Positions 1 to 7,206 of a stretch of DNA of 10,457 bases are shown piece after piece. Every line of letters begins with the position of its first letter. Position 1 is the stretch's first letter. The stretch comes from Candidatus Altarchaeales archaeon WOR_SM1_86-2. GTDB taxonomy: Archaea > Altiarchaeota > Altiarchaeia > IMC4 > MCBC01. The position numbers were made by a program, and so were the translations under genes. Under the pieces are notes generated by a model. The model worked only from the letters and a program-made list of their open reading frames with translations, was not told the origin of the DNA and made no database searches. The stretch lies in contig MCBC01000107.1 in the NCBI GenBank assembly GCA_001723855.1, forward strand, positions 1-10,457, written 5' to 3'.

Positions 1-743
1 ACATCCTTTTCAATCTTCCTGTATAATTTCCTCAGCGGGATATTCACAGGGCATGCTCTTTCGCATTCGCCGCATCCAATGCATCTCCCCGCAAGATGGA
101 ATGCTCTTATCATGTGAAACATCCAGATATCCGGGAATTCACTGGATTTTGAAACCCATTTTTCATCCTCTAAGGCACAGTGCTCGCAGTAGCATAACGG
201 GCATATATTCCTGCATGCGTAGCATCCGGTGCATTTGCTAAATTGTTTTTTCCAGAATTCCCGCCTCTCTTCAAGCGGCATGGATTCCATTTGCTCTACA
301 TCAGAATAATCATCCTCTTTCCCTTCTTTTTCTCCCCCTAAAAGAATATCATAAATCAAGGGCGTCGGGTATCTGCAGACCTTACATCTCTCGTATTTCT
401 CACCCGATACATCCTCAACACCGTCACATGAAATTCCTATAATGAATACCTTATCTCTTTCAATCTGGTTTTGCTTTATCAATTCAATGATTGCCCTGAC
501 ATCGCAGCCTTTCGCAACCACTGCGACTTTACCCTCGGATTTTGCTTCAAGCAGATACACGGCTAAATTATGAACACACCCGGGATTCCAGACTAATCTT
601 TCAACCTCTCCGGCATTGTCAATAAAACAAGGCGAAATCTTACCGCCTGCTTTTTCATATCCGATCACATAATCGACTCTCTTATCCCCCAGTAACTTCC
701 TTGCTTCATTTCGCAATTCTTCTTCAATATCAACTACACCCAT
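1..743 (-). CDS. FrhB/FdhB-like iron-sulfur electron-transfer protein (partial, C-terminus off window)
   Basis: Translated by hand from the ATG at 743; 247 codons are visible and the frame is still open at the left edge. Residues about 70-110 (KGCDVRAIIELIKQ, then IIGISCDGVED) resemble the N-terminal part of the F420-hydrogenase/formate-dehydrogenase beta family (FrhB/FdhB). Two cysteine-rich clusters follow: C171-C174-C177-C181 with C184, C186 and C189 just after, and a ferredoxin-type CIGCGECERACP at 221-232. Together they suggest several 4Fe-4S clusters. It lies 85 bases downstream of mvhD on the same strand, behind hdrA. Inference: it passes electrons between HdrA/MvhD and a donor or acceptor such as F420, formate dehydrogenase or ferredoxin. 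The missing C-terminus could hold more domains, so the exact subfamily is open. Confidence 0.75.
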   Translation of the reverse strand, partial: MGVVDIEEELRNEARKLLGDKRVDYVIGYEKAGGKISPCFIDNAGEVERLVWNPGCVHNLAVYLLEAKSEGKVAVVAKGCDVRAIIELIKQNQIERDKVFIIGISCDGVEDVSGEKYERCKVCRYPTPLIYDILLGGEKEGKEDDYSDVEQMESMPLEERREFWKKQFSKCTGCYACRNICPLCYCEHCALEDEKWVSKSSEFPDIWMFHMIRAFHLAGRCIGCGECERACPVNIPLRKLYRKIEKD

Positions 744-752
744 ATTATAATT

Positions 753-777
753 CTATTATATACTTATTAAAAATACG
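753..777 (-). promoter_or_regulatory. AT-rich TATA-like region upstream of the FrhB/FdhB-like gene
   Basis: The minus strand reads TTTTTAATAAGTATATAATA about 10-34 bases upstream of the ATG at 743. The TATA-like part nearest the gene is too close for a leaderless start, while the TTTTTAAT part is at about the right distance. It may give separate transcription of this gene or just be AT-rich spacer in the operon. Confidence 0.25.
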
Positions 778-828
778 CACCATCTTACGGTTCCGGGAAA
801 AATAAAATGCTCACCTCTTGAATGTCCT

Positions 829-1239
829 TTATTGTAATTCCAATTTACCCAATTCTTTCAGTTCATTGCTCATTTCTTCCACCACTTCTTTAAATTTTAT
901 TCCCTCCGACGCCGAAACCCATTCAACCCTCAACCTTCTCGGATCCACACCAACATATTCCAAAAGTTTCTTGAGAACCGCAAATCTGCGTCTTGTATGA
1001 TAATTGCCTTCCATATAATGACACTCTCCGGGATGACAGCCCGCGATTAACACACCATCCGCCCCCTCTTTAAATGCCTTTAAAACAAACTCCGCTTTAA
1101 CCCTGCTGGAGCACATCACCCTTATAACCCTTACATTTGAAGGCATCTGGATCCTTGACGTTCCCGCTAAATCCGCCCCCGCATAACTGCACCAGTTGCA
1201 TAAAAATCCCACGATCTTCGGCTCTTTTTCTTCCTTCAT
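829..1239 (-). CDS. mvhD: MvhD-type iron-sulfur subunit (hydrogenase/heterodisulfide reductase delta subunit)
   Basis: A 136-residue protein of normal MvhD length. Family features are visible: GFLCNWCSYAGADLAG at 11-26 with C14 and C17, a third cysteine at C43 (RVMCSSRV), and C68/C73 in AGCHPGECHY. In methanogens MvhD carries a [2Fe-2S] cluster and brings electrons from the MvhAG hydrogenase, or from formate dehydrogenase or F420-linked modules, to the flavin of HdrA. Here it follows hdrA and precedes an FrhB/FdhB-like protein, with no hydrogenase subunit in view, so the donor may not be H2. The ATG at 1239 fits the usual N-terminus closely. The gap to hdrA (276 bases) is unusually long for an operon and is filled with hairpins. 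Confidence 0.9.
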   Translation of the reverse strand: MKEEKEPKIVGFLCNWCSYAGADLAGTSRIQMPSNVRVIRVMCSSRVKAEFVLKAFKEGADGVLIAGCHPGECHYMEGNYHTRRRFAVLKKLLEYVGVDPRRLRVEWVSASEGIKFKEVVEEMSNELKELGKLELQ

Positions 1240-1244
1240 TTTTA

Positions 1245-1256
1245 TTGTAATTACAA
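1245..1256. promoter_or_regulatory. 12-base perfect palindrome just upstream of mvhD
   Basis: TTGTAATTACAA is a perfect palindrome lying 6-17 bases upstream of the mvhD start. It could be an operator or a chance AT-rich palindrome. Part of it (TTTATTGTAATT on the plus strand, 1241-1252) recurs exactly at 828-839 across the mvhD stop codon. Confidence 0.25.
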
Positions 1257-1280
1257 AATGTATGTTTTTTCTGTTTAAAT

Positions 1281-1487
1281 ACTCGGTTCCGAGTGCTATT
1301 GAGCGTAGCGAAATAGCACCTGATGATCAACCTTCGCAGATGTGACAGAGCGAAGCTCTGACACGTGTCTGAGAGACGATGTCTCTCAGTCACAACTTGC
1401 TTCGCAAGTTCTGGAGCACAAAATTTCTTTGAAATATGTGAAATTTCAAGGAAATTTCAATACACAAAATTGACTTTGTCAATTTTG
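1281..1487. repeat. Row of about eight short hairpins, mostly with three-base loops
   Basis: Successive inverted repeats, each different in sequence: 1281-1294 (ACTCGG arms, TT loop); 1293-1319 (GTGCTATT arms, tandem G/A mismatches, inner GC pairs, GTA loop); 1342-1364 (CAGAGC core arms, GAA loop, arms extend with one A/A mismatch); 1365-1393 (CTGAGAGAC core arms, GAT loop, one T/T mismatch further out); 1394-1410 (AACTTGC arms, TTC loop); 1423-1435 (ATTTC arms, TTT loop); 1439-1459 (TGAAATTTC arms, AAG loop); 1465-1487 (CAAAATTGAC arms, TTT loop). CAC or GTG trinucleotides mark most boundaries. The row fills the hdrA-mvhD gap. It is not a CRISPR array, because no unit is repeated. Confidence 0.85.
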
Positions 1488-1515
1488 ATTGTTTTGCTGT
1501 TTCTGAAGGTTGTTT

Positions 1516-3558
1516 TTATGATTCGCCCTCCAGCAATGCTTCAATCTGGGCGGATAATTGATCGTCTGCAAAATGTTTTTGTTGAATCGCTCCCGAGAAA
1601 CATGCCGCCGAGCATGCTCCGCAGCTTTTACAGAGTATCTCTTCCACCACTGCTTTTCCATCAGCGATTTCTATGGCGTCATACGGGCACACCCCTACGC
1701 ATATCCCGCATCCACTGCACTTATCCTTATCGACCGCAGCCACCATTCCTTCAATCTCTATATACTCCCTGTTTGCAATATCCATTGCCCTGGCAGCGGC
1801 ATTGCCCGCCTGCATGACCGTCTCGGATATACTCTTTGGAAACTGGGCACATCCTGCAACAAACACACCCTCCACGTTTGTCTCGGCGGGTCTCAGCTTG
1901 GGGTGCGCTTCCATTAAAAAACCGTCAGGTGAAACGGGAACATGTAATTTTTCCGCAATTTCTGGAATTCCGTCCGAAGGTCTCATTGCCGACGCAAGCA
2001 CCACCATATCAAATTTCTTTTCTATAATTTCACCAATAAGGGTATCTTCTGCCGTGATTATGAGATCATTATTTTTATCCTCAATAACTTCTCCGGGAAG
2101 TCCTCTTATAAAGTTAATTCCCATCTCCCTTGCTCTTTTGTAAAACTCCTCGGATTGCCTGCCGATAGTTCTTATATCAACATAATAGATATATACTTCC
2201 GCTCCAGGATGTTTTTCTTTAATAAGAATTGCCTGCTTTATTGAAGTCATGCAGCAAGTTGCAGAACAGTATTCCACCACTTTCTCGCTCCTTGACCCCA
2301 CGCACTGGATAAATGCCACGCTCTTTGGAACCTTTTCATCACTTAATCTTATGATTTTTCCATTGGTAAACCCGGATGCGTTGAGCATCCGTTCAAAATC
2401 AAGGTTTGTAAGCACATTTTCATATTTTCTGTAGCCGTACTGCTTCTGGGTCTCACCTTTCTTCTGAAGGGGGTTTTCGCTGATTTTACTTATTTTACTT
2501 AAACCGCTTGGGTCATATAAGCCATAGCCGGTTGCTATGATAATCGTACCGACATCAATTTCAATCTCCTCAGCCTTATCATCAAAATTTATAGCGTTTC
2601 TGTCACATATTTTTTTACATGCCCCGCACTTACCTTCACCCAGATATTTGCAAAGTTCGGGGTTGATTAAATAGGAATTTGGGACTGCTTGAGGATAACG
2701 AATGTAAATTGCCTTTCTTTTCTGATACCCGCAGTTAAATGTATCAATGTGGGTATTTACAGGGCAAACTTCAGCACACCTTCCACACGCAACACACTTT
2801 TCTTTATCCACATACCATGGATTCTTTCTTATCTTAACCCGAAAGTCACCGACATGACCTTTTATATCCAGGACATCTGCATAGGTAATCAGTTCGATGT
2901 TTTCGTGCCTGGAGACTTCAACCATCTTTGGTGAAAGAATACATAACCCGCAGTCAAGGGTTGGGAATGTCTTGTCGAGCATTGCCATATGCCCTCCGAT
3001 ACTGGACTTTCTTTCTACGAGATATGTTTTGATTCCGCTGTTTGCCAGATAAAGCGCGGCGAAAATGCCCGCAATGCCGGCACCTAAAACCATAACCGAT
3101 TTATTTACATCCGCCCTGGATTTCTCAAGCGGCTCAAGCAAGGATGCTCTTGCAACCGCCCCCCTTACTAAATCCTTGGCTTTTTCAGTGGCTTTTTCCG
3201 GCTCGTTGGAGTGGATCCACGAGCAGTGCTCCCTGATATTTACCATCTCAAATAAATAAGGGCTTAATCCGCTTGATTCAAGCACCTTCTGGAACACCGG
3301 CTCGTGCATTCTGGGGGTGCATGATGCCACAACAACCCTCTCGAGCCCATATTTTTTTATATCTTCTGCAATTATATCCTGTCCCTGTTCGCTACAAGTA
3401 TACTTATGCTCCCTGGCAACTACGACCCTCGGAAGACCTTCAGCATACGCTCTAACCTCTTCAACGTCAACCACCCCCGCAATGTTCTGCCCGCATTGAC
3501 AGACATAAACCCCAATCCTCGGATGTTTGTATGCCATTTTGATTATTATAGAATTCAT
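1516..3558 (-). CDS. hdrA: CoB-CoM heterodisulfide reductase iron-sulfur subunit A (HdrA)
   Basis: A 680-residue protein of usual HdrA length. It starts with the HdrA N-terminal region (GVYVCQCGQNIAG, 16-28), followed by a FAD-binding GAGIAG at 159-164, a ferredoxin motif CVACGRCAEVCP at 255-266, further cysteines C303/C311/C314/C318, a thioredoxin-reductase-like part with IIIATGYG at 339-346, a cysteine patch C431/C435/C436, and two C-terminal 4Fe-4S motifs, CSGCGICVGVCP at 614-625 and CKSCGACSAAC at 643-653. HdrA is the flavin subunit that bifurcates electrons between ferredoxin and the HdrBC heterodisulfide site in the cytoplasm. The ATG at 3537 (product starting MAYKHPRIG, 673 residues) is a likely alternative start, since homology begins there. 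It is first in the cluster with mvhD and the FrhB-like gene; hdrB and hdrC are not in the window. Confidence 0.95.
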   Translation of the reverse strand: MNSIIIKMAYKHPRIGVYVCQCGQNIAGVVDVEEVRAYAEGLPRVVVAREHKYTCSEQGQDIIAEDIKKYGLERVVVASCTPRMHEPVFQKVLESSGLSPYLFEMVNIREHCSWIHSNEPEKATEKAKDLVRGAVARASLLEPLEKSRADVNKSVMVLGAGIAGIFAALYLANSGIKTYLVERKSSIGGHMAMLDKTFPTLDCGLCILSPKMVEVSRHENIELITYADVLDIKGHVGDFRVKIRKNPWYVDKEKCVACGRCAEVCPVNTHIDTFNCGYQKRKAIYIRYPQAVPNSYLINPELCKYLGEGKCGACKKICDRNAINFDDKAEEIEIDVGTIIIATGYGLYDPSGLSKISKISENPLQKKGETQKQYGYRKYENVLTNLDFERMLNASGFTNGKIIRLSDEKVPKSVAFIQCVGSRSEKVVEYCSATCCMTSIKQAILIKEKHPGAEVYIYYVDIRTIGRQSEEFYKRAREMGINFIRGLPGEVIEDKNNDLIITAEDTLIGEIIEKKFDMVVLASAMRPSDGIPEIAEKLHVPVSPDGFLMEAHPKLRPAETNVEGVFVAGCAQFPKSISETVMQAGNAAARAMDIANREYIEIEGMVAAVDKDKCSGCGICVGVCPYDAIEIADGKAVVEEILCKSCGACSAACFSGAIQQKHFADDQLSAQIEALLEGES

Positions 3559-3664
3559 TAAAAAAAAGCATTAAAATCAAATGGTTGTAGGTGCATGTTC
3601 CTGTGGTTTACAGGGAGTGTGAATTAGTCCTCGTAACTTCCCGTTATGTTTAGAAACTGTATGG

Positions 3665-3718
3665 TTATCCCACAGCCTCCGCATAACCCTTGAGCATCAA
3701 ATAAATCCCTGCATACTC
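3665..3718 (-). pseudogene. priS 3'-end remnant, shortest copy (17 codons plus stop)
   Basis: The minus strand reads EYAGIYLMLKGYAEAVG then TAA, matching the last 17 residues of the longer PriS fragment ending at 8486 (GYAGIYLMLKDYAEFVG). Over these 54 bases 47 are identical to 8486-8539. Its GCTGTGG ending is closer to the middle copy at 5588 than to the long copy. It has no start and no room for a function, so it is best read as a displaced gene end marking the outer border of cassette A. Confidence 0.8.
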
Positions 3719-3733
3719 TATAATCTATTTCCC

Positions 3734-3862
3734 ATGGTTGAGAAAAAGGTCAAGAAATCGGATAGGATCATAGTTGAGATTCCTGACAGAACCGGGGCTG
3801 GGGAAGATAAAACAAGAGAGATGATCAGGAATGCCGTGGGGATGGATATCAGCAATATATAA
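3734..3862 (+). CDS. Possible small protein of 42 residues, unknown
   Basis: The ORF starts MVEKKVKKSDRIIVEIPDRT and ends GMDISNI before TAA. It is rich in charged residues and reads like the start of a folded protein, but no family is recognised. It begins 16 bases past the priS remnant on the opposite strand. There is no Shine-Dalgarno, and the TATA-like CTATAATC just upstream is too close for a normal archaeal promoter. It may be a remnant of a longer gene, a small antitoxin-like protein, or not a gene. A T-rich tract follows about 30 bases downstream. Confidence 0.3.
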   Translation: MVEKKVKKSDRIIVEIPDRTGAGEDKTREMIRNAVGMDISNI

Positions 3863-3926
3863 AAGATAATAAATTTAGCACATGGGAATTTTTCTTTTTA
3901 ACCTGAATTTGGATTCATTACCGAAA

Positions 3927-4454
3927 TTAACATCTTTGATCTCTGAAATTTTTTTCGGGAGTTAGGGACCAGGGATCTACCGCAGAAATAAATTCCTTGA
4001 AATTGTTATCTTCCCTGAGAAAATTTAAGTCCATTTTATCTGCGTAAGTCGGAAGTTCTGCCTTATCATAATCTCCGGGTAATTTTTTCCCAATTCCTTT
4101 CTCTACCCAATCCAGTTCAATCTTATTGTTGAGAACTATAAGAATTATCTGCTTATTCTTTTTTCTTTGTTTGTCCGGGATTTTTTCAATTTTTTGTTTC
4201 AAGTCTTTATGTATATTATCTCTTTTTCTATCTCCATCGCGAATAAAAATTATGCAGTCGTACCTCATCCAACCCGCAGTTGCAAGTTTAACAATCTTAC
4301 TATCAATTCCTCCTGCCCCCATTGTTGACTTTATATCCTTGTGCGGCGATATTCTAATTTCCAACTCTCTTTCAATCCTTCTTAGTAAATTATCAAAAAA
4401 TTTTACGCCATACCTATCTTCTGTCCAAATACGAAATGATTTACAATTTTTCAT
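3927..4454 (-). CDS. TOPRIM-type nuclease-like protein (RloB/DUF4276/AriB-like), partner of an AAA ATPase
   Basis: The product has 175 residues from the ATG at 4454, chosen because it forms an ATGA overlap with the stop of the ATPase gene, implying coupled translation; an ATG at 4475 would add seven residues. The pattern fits a compact TOPRIM fold: an acidic pair after the first strand (IWTED, E12-D13), a DxD motif after a hydrophobic strand (CIIFIRDGD, D73 and D75), then ILIVLNNKIELDWVE (104-118), resembling the conserved Glu-x-x-Trp segment of RloB/DUF4276 proteins. Families of this kind act with an AAA_21/OLD-like ATPase as anti-phage nuclease systems (known examples: OLD, PARIS AriA/AriB, RloAB). 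Function here is inferred from motifs and pairing. Since the partner ATPase is frameshifted, the system may be inactive. Confidence 0.65.
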   Translation of the reverse strand: MKNCKSFRIWTEDRYGVKFFDNLLRRIERELEIRISPHKDIKSTMGAGGIDSKIVKLATAGWMRYDCIIFIRDGDRKRDNIHKDLKQKIEKIPDKQRKKNKQIILIVLNNKIELDWVEKGIGKKLPGDYDKAELPTYADKMDLNFLREDNNFKEFISAVDPWSLTPEKNFRDQRC

Positions 4455-5481
4455 TCTAATGTTCCATATAACCAACCCTCCCCTGTTGATATTCCCGCGT
4501 CTTCTAAGTCCTTTTTTAATTTTTTAGCGTTCTTCACTCTTGTTACCTTTGTTTCATCAACATCCTTTTTAACAAGCAAAATGTCTTCAACTTTGCAAGT
4601 ATTCAATACAATTGGCGAGTGCGTTGTGATTATAACCTGCTTTTTTGAACTTTTAAGTGCATCAATTAAAATTTCAATTGCTTCGGGGTGGATGCTGTTT
4701 TCAATTTCGTCTATGACTAAAAGATTACTTCCGGATTTCCCAAAACTCAGGGTAAGAACTGCCATAATCTTAAAAAAACCATCCGAAAGTGATTGTGGGA
4801 TGAATTTGGTTCCATTTTCAACGACCTCAAGCATAACCTTTCCTTCCGGTGTTGGGATAGGTCTCATACTTTCAATACCCGGGAATAAAATTTTTAACCG
4901 ATTAGCAACTTCTTTTGGCCATTCACTTTTGTTTTTGGAAAATAACTCGTACAGAATCATTTGAAGGTTGCTTCCGTCATAATTCAATGGGTTAATCTCT
5001 TGTGGTTTGCGTAAAAATTTTCTTTCAGACGATTCAAATTTTGCAGGAGATTTCATATTTAACGGAATGAAATTGTGCGTAGGTGTGAAAATATACTCTG
5101 AGATTGAAACCATCATATTCATTATTACATTCCCATCTTTTCCTTTTAAATCAAAGATCCAAGGAACCCACATACTTGAAGAGAATAACAACTTATTTTC
5201 AAACAATTCTTTCCGCATACCTTTAATTTCCTTACTAATTTTTTGCCCTTTATACTCAAATCATTTTTTTTCCAGACAAGGTTTTTATAACCCCCATATC
5301 TAATAAACGGGTTTATAGTTCCTTCCTGATTTATATGTTTCAAAAAACTGAAGACATCAACAATATTACTTTTTCCGCTTCCGTTTGCTCCCACTAAAAT
5401 ATTGAAATCCGCAAGTTCTATTTTCGTATCCTTCAAACTCTTGAAATTCTGGATGTTTATTGATTTAAGTTTGAATTCCAT
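4451..5481 (-). pseudogene. AAA_21/OLD-like ABC-type ATPase, split by a one-base frameshift
   Basis: Two overlapping reading frames make up one protein. The first, from ATG 5481, starts MEFKLKSINIQNFKSL and has Walker A GANGSGKS at 31-38. The second, ending at 4451, has the signature-like QSLSDGFFK, Walker B LLVIDEIENS and the H-loop ITTHSP. The frame of the first is lost near 5258-5262: adding one T to the short T run after codon 74 (Asp) joins the two into about 343 residues, a normal length for this family. The out-of-frame tail of the first ORF runs on to a stop at 5146. In such systems the ATPase senses infection and controls a nuclease; the TOPRIM partner follows with an ATGA overlap. 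The shift may be real inactivation or a sequence error; an AT-rich 8-A run lies right beside it. Confidence 0.8.
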
Positions 5482-5502
5482 CTTTATTTGGTCTATTTAG
5501 AT

Positions 5503-5513
5503 CTTTATAAATA
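5503..5513 (-). promoter_or_regulatory. TATA box of cassette A
   Basis: The minus strand reads TATTTATAAAG, centred about 27 bases upstream of the ATG at 5481. This is the expected position for a leaderless or short-leader archaeal transcript. An imperfect operator-like inverted repeat (CATTTT and AAAATG, 5531-5546) lies further upstream. Confidence 0.55.
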
Positions 5514-5562
5514 CTGGTTTGAAAATCGTGCATTTTTGTGAAAATGTAAATTATGCATTTTT

Positions 5563-5587
5563 AATTAGATTTGATTTAAATAAAAGT
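5563..5587 (-). repeat. 25-base AT-rich element shared with 8441-8466
   Basis: The plus strand AATTAGATTTG followed by ATTTAAATAAAAGT matches 8441-8466 with one substitution and one single-base gap. In both places it lies just downstream of a priS stop codon, so the repeated unit includes priS 3' flank. Its T-rich minus strand could serve as a priS terminator. Confidence 0.65.
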
Positions 5588-5781
5588 CTACACCACAGCC
5601 TCCGCATAATCCTTGAGCATCAGGTAAACTCCTGCATACCCTGGGAGTTCTAAGGTCTCGTCTTTATCAAACGGGCCGTGGGTTTGATTCTTCATCTCGA
5701 AACTTTTGGTGTTTTTTGTTACCTTAACCTTTACCGGGTTATCGGGGAACGCCACGGCATCGTTTAACGGATCAAACCCCT
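5588..5781 (-). pseudogene. priS 3'-end remnant, middle copy (about 64 codons)
   Basis: The minus strand encodes an uninterrupted stretch KGFDPLNDAVAFPDNP to LMLKDYAEAVV and a TAG stop, matching the end of the PriS fragment at 8486. Across 5601-5779 against 8499-8677 I count 11 differences in 179 bases with no gaps, and seven of them are silent. This pattern suggests divergence while part of a working gene, not free decay. Homology stops abruptly at about 5780, where the TPR gene of cassette B begins to overlap in another frame. It has no start and no catalytic part, so it cannot make primase. Confidence 0.88.
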
Positions 5782-7206
5782 TAACTTTCCAGCTAATTCT
5801 TCTGTCATCTTTTTATATTCCTCCGCTTTTTCAGTGTTGTTCATTTTCTGGTAAGATAGGGACATATTTTCATAAACTGTTTTAAGGTTGTGGAGTTCAC
5901 CCGTTTTCTTATAAATTGCTACTGATTTTTCATAAAATTCAATCGCTTTGTTGAAATTCCTTAAGTTATGATAAACAGCACCTAAATTTGTATAACACCT
6001 AGATTCTCCTGCTTTGTCACCAATCTCTTTAGCAATTTTTAAAGATTTCTCATGAAACTCGATTGCTTTTTTGAAATCTCCTAAATCAGCATAAGCAGCA
6101 CCTAAATTTCCATAACATTTAGATTCTCCTGCTTTGTCACCAATCTCTTTAAAAATTTTTAGAGATTTCTCATGAAACTCGATTGCTTTTTTAAACTCAC
6201 CTAGACTATAATACGCTGCACCTAAATTTCCATAACATGCAGATTCTCCTGATTTATCACCAATCTCTTTAAAAATTTTTAGAGATTTCTCATGAAACTC
6301 GATTGCTTTTTTGAAATCCCCTAAATTACGATAAGCAGCACCTAAATTTGTATAGCATTTTGATTCTCTTGCCCTATCACCAATCTCTTTAAAAATTTTT
6401 AGAGATTTCTCATGAAACTCGATTGCTTTTTTGAAATCCCCTAAATCAGCATAAACATTACCTAAATCAGCATAACATTTAGATCCTCCCGCCCTATCGC
6501 CAATCTCTTTAGTGATTTCAAGACATTCATTAAAATATTCTAATGCCTTTTCATATTTACTTATTATACGATAAATTATTCCAATTTCAAGCAAAAGATC
6601 AACTTTTTGTTTTTTATCCTTTGCAATCCTTAAAAGATGCTCATTAATCCTTATCCTTCTCGTCAAGTCCTTTTTAGTTTTAAAAGAAATGTTAATTGGA
6701 AGAATTTCAAAAGCCGATGAGATATCTCCCCCCTTTGGTTCTTTGAATCTGTAGAAATTCCCCCTATACCTCCAGAAATCAGGTGCTTTCTTTATTATTT
6801 CCTGTAAGAATAACTCATTGCAGAAGATTATGCTTGGTATTGGATATTCATAAAAAAGTTCCCTGTAATTATTTAATGCATTCTCAACGTCGGAGTGCAT
6901 ACTTTCGGGCATAATCCAGATTAGAGCATCTTTTTCAGATTCTTTTTGTCTTAGTTTTTTTATTATTTCATCGCCCTCGCCCTCTTTAATATTAATTATA
7001 TCGTAAGTAAATCTTTTTGCTAAAAAATTCAGAATTTTTCCTCTAAAGTAGGGGCTATTTACAGTGCAGATAATAATATTCCCGCGACCTTTAGAAACCC
7101 CAATCTCAATACTCAATGCATCTAAATCTTTTGAGATTTCTTCTATTTCAGAGATTTCTTCCATTTTTCTATCAACGGCAAAAGTATTGGATTTATGTCC
7201 TGCCAT
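5764..7206 (-). CDS. TPR protein with an N-terminal conflict-system-type domain
   Basis: A 480-residue protein. Residues about 40-160 contain hydrophobic strands (NIIICTVNS, DALIWIMPES, PIPSIIFCNELF) and APDFWRYRGNFYRF (141-154), a pattern recalled from domains beside STAND/NACHT-type ATPases in bacteria and archaea. Residues about 203-475 are seven TPRs of 40 residues; four are nearly identical (GDFKKAIEFHEKSLKI plus KEIGDKAGES plus CYGNLGAAY). No membrane segment or signal peptide is seen. It overlaps the upstream ATPase gene by 64 bases if it starts at 7206, where GGAG lies four bases before the ATG, or by 22 bases from the ATG at 7164. Its last five codons and stop come from the priS repeat read in another frame. 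Inference: it senses or binds a partner and works with the ATPase in defence or signalling. Exact function unknown. Confidence 0.8.
   Translation of the reverse strand: MAGHKSNTFAVDRKMEEISEIEEISKDLDALSIEIGVSKGRGNIIICTVNSPYFRGKILNFLAKRFTYDIINIKEGEGDEIIKKLRQKESEKDALIWIMPESMHSDVENALNNYRELFYEYPIPSIIFCNELFLQEIIKKAPDFWRYRGNFYRFKEPKGGDISSAFEILPINISFKTKKDLTRRIRINEHLLRIAKDKKQKVDLLLEIGIIYRIISKYEKALEYFNECLEITKEIGDRAGGSKCYADLGNVYADLGDFKKAIEFHEKSLKIFKEIGDRARESKCYTNLGAAYRNLGDFKKAIEFHEKSLKIFKEIGDKSGESACYGNLGAAYYSLGEFKKAIEFHEKSLKIFKEIGDKAGESKCYGNLGAAYADLGDFKKAIEFHEKSLKIAKEIGDKAGESRCYTNLGAVYHNLRNFNKAIEFYEKSVAIYKKTGELHNLKTVYENMSLSYQKMNNTEKAEEYKKMTEELAGKLRGLIR
5990..6490 (-). repeat. 120-base tandem repeat coding for near-identical TPRs
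   Basis: About four copies of a 120-base unit, for example the near-identical stretch beginning at 6047, 6167, 6287 and 6407 on the plus strand (CATGAAACTCGATTGCTTTT). The period equals 40 codons, so the repeats are in frame. Very high base identity, including silent sites, points to recent expansion or gene conversion. Confidence 0.85.

Larger units (their letters stand above)
3559..3926. other. Intergenic stretch between hdrA and cassette A
   Basis: This 368-base stretch holds the shortest priS 3'-end remnant (3665-3718), a possible 42-codon ORF on the plus strand (3734-3862), and a T-rich tract at about 3889-3898 that could end plus-strand transcription. Nothing clear is seen at 3559-3664 apart from AT-rich sequence upstream of hdrA that may hold its promoter. 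Confidence 0.5.

Noticed and set aside
1097..1393. Minus-strand frame overlapping mvhD and the hairpin row
   Set aside because: It uses another frame of mvhD and hairpin DNA; no protein-like pattern.
1281..1487. Hairpin row considered as a CRISPR array or a tRNA cluster
   Set aside because: No sequence unit repeats, and no cloverleaf with conserved T-loop is found.
1365..2143. Long plus-strand frames opposite hdrA (for example 1365-1817 and 1673-2143)
   Set aside because: They mirror the clear hdrA reading frame and show no domain pattern of their own.
5529..5562. Direct repeat GCATTTTT upstream of cassette A as an operator pair
   Set aside because: Short and AT-rich; expected by chance in this region, with no second line of support.
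5990..6490. Regular 120-base repeats, considered as a CRISPR array or satellite
   Set aside because: The period is exactly 40 codons, the frame is open, and the units translate to good TPRs; there are no variable spacers.
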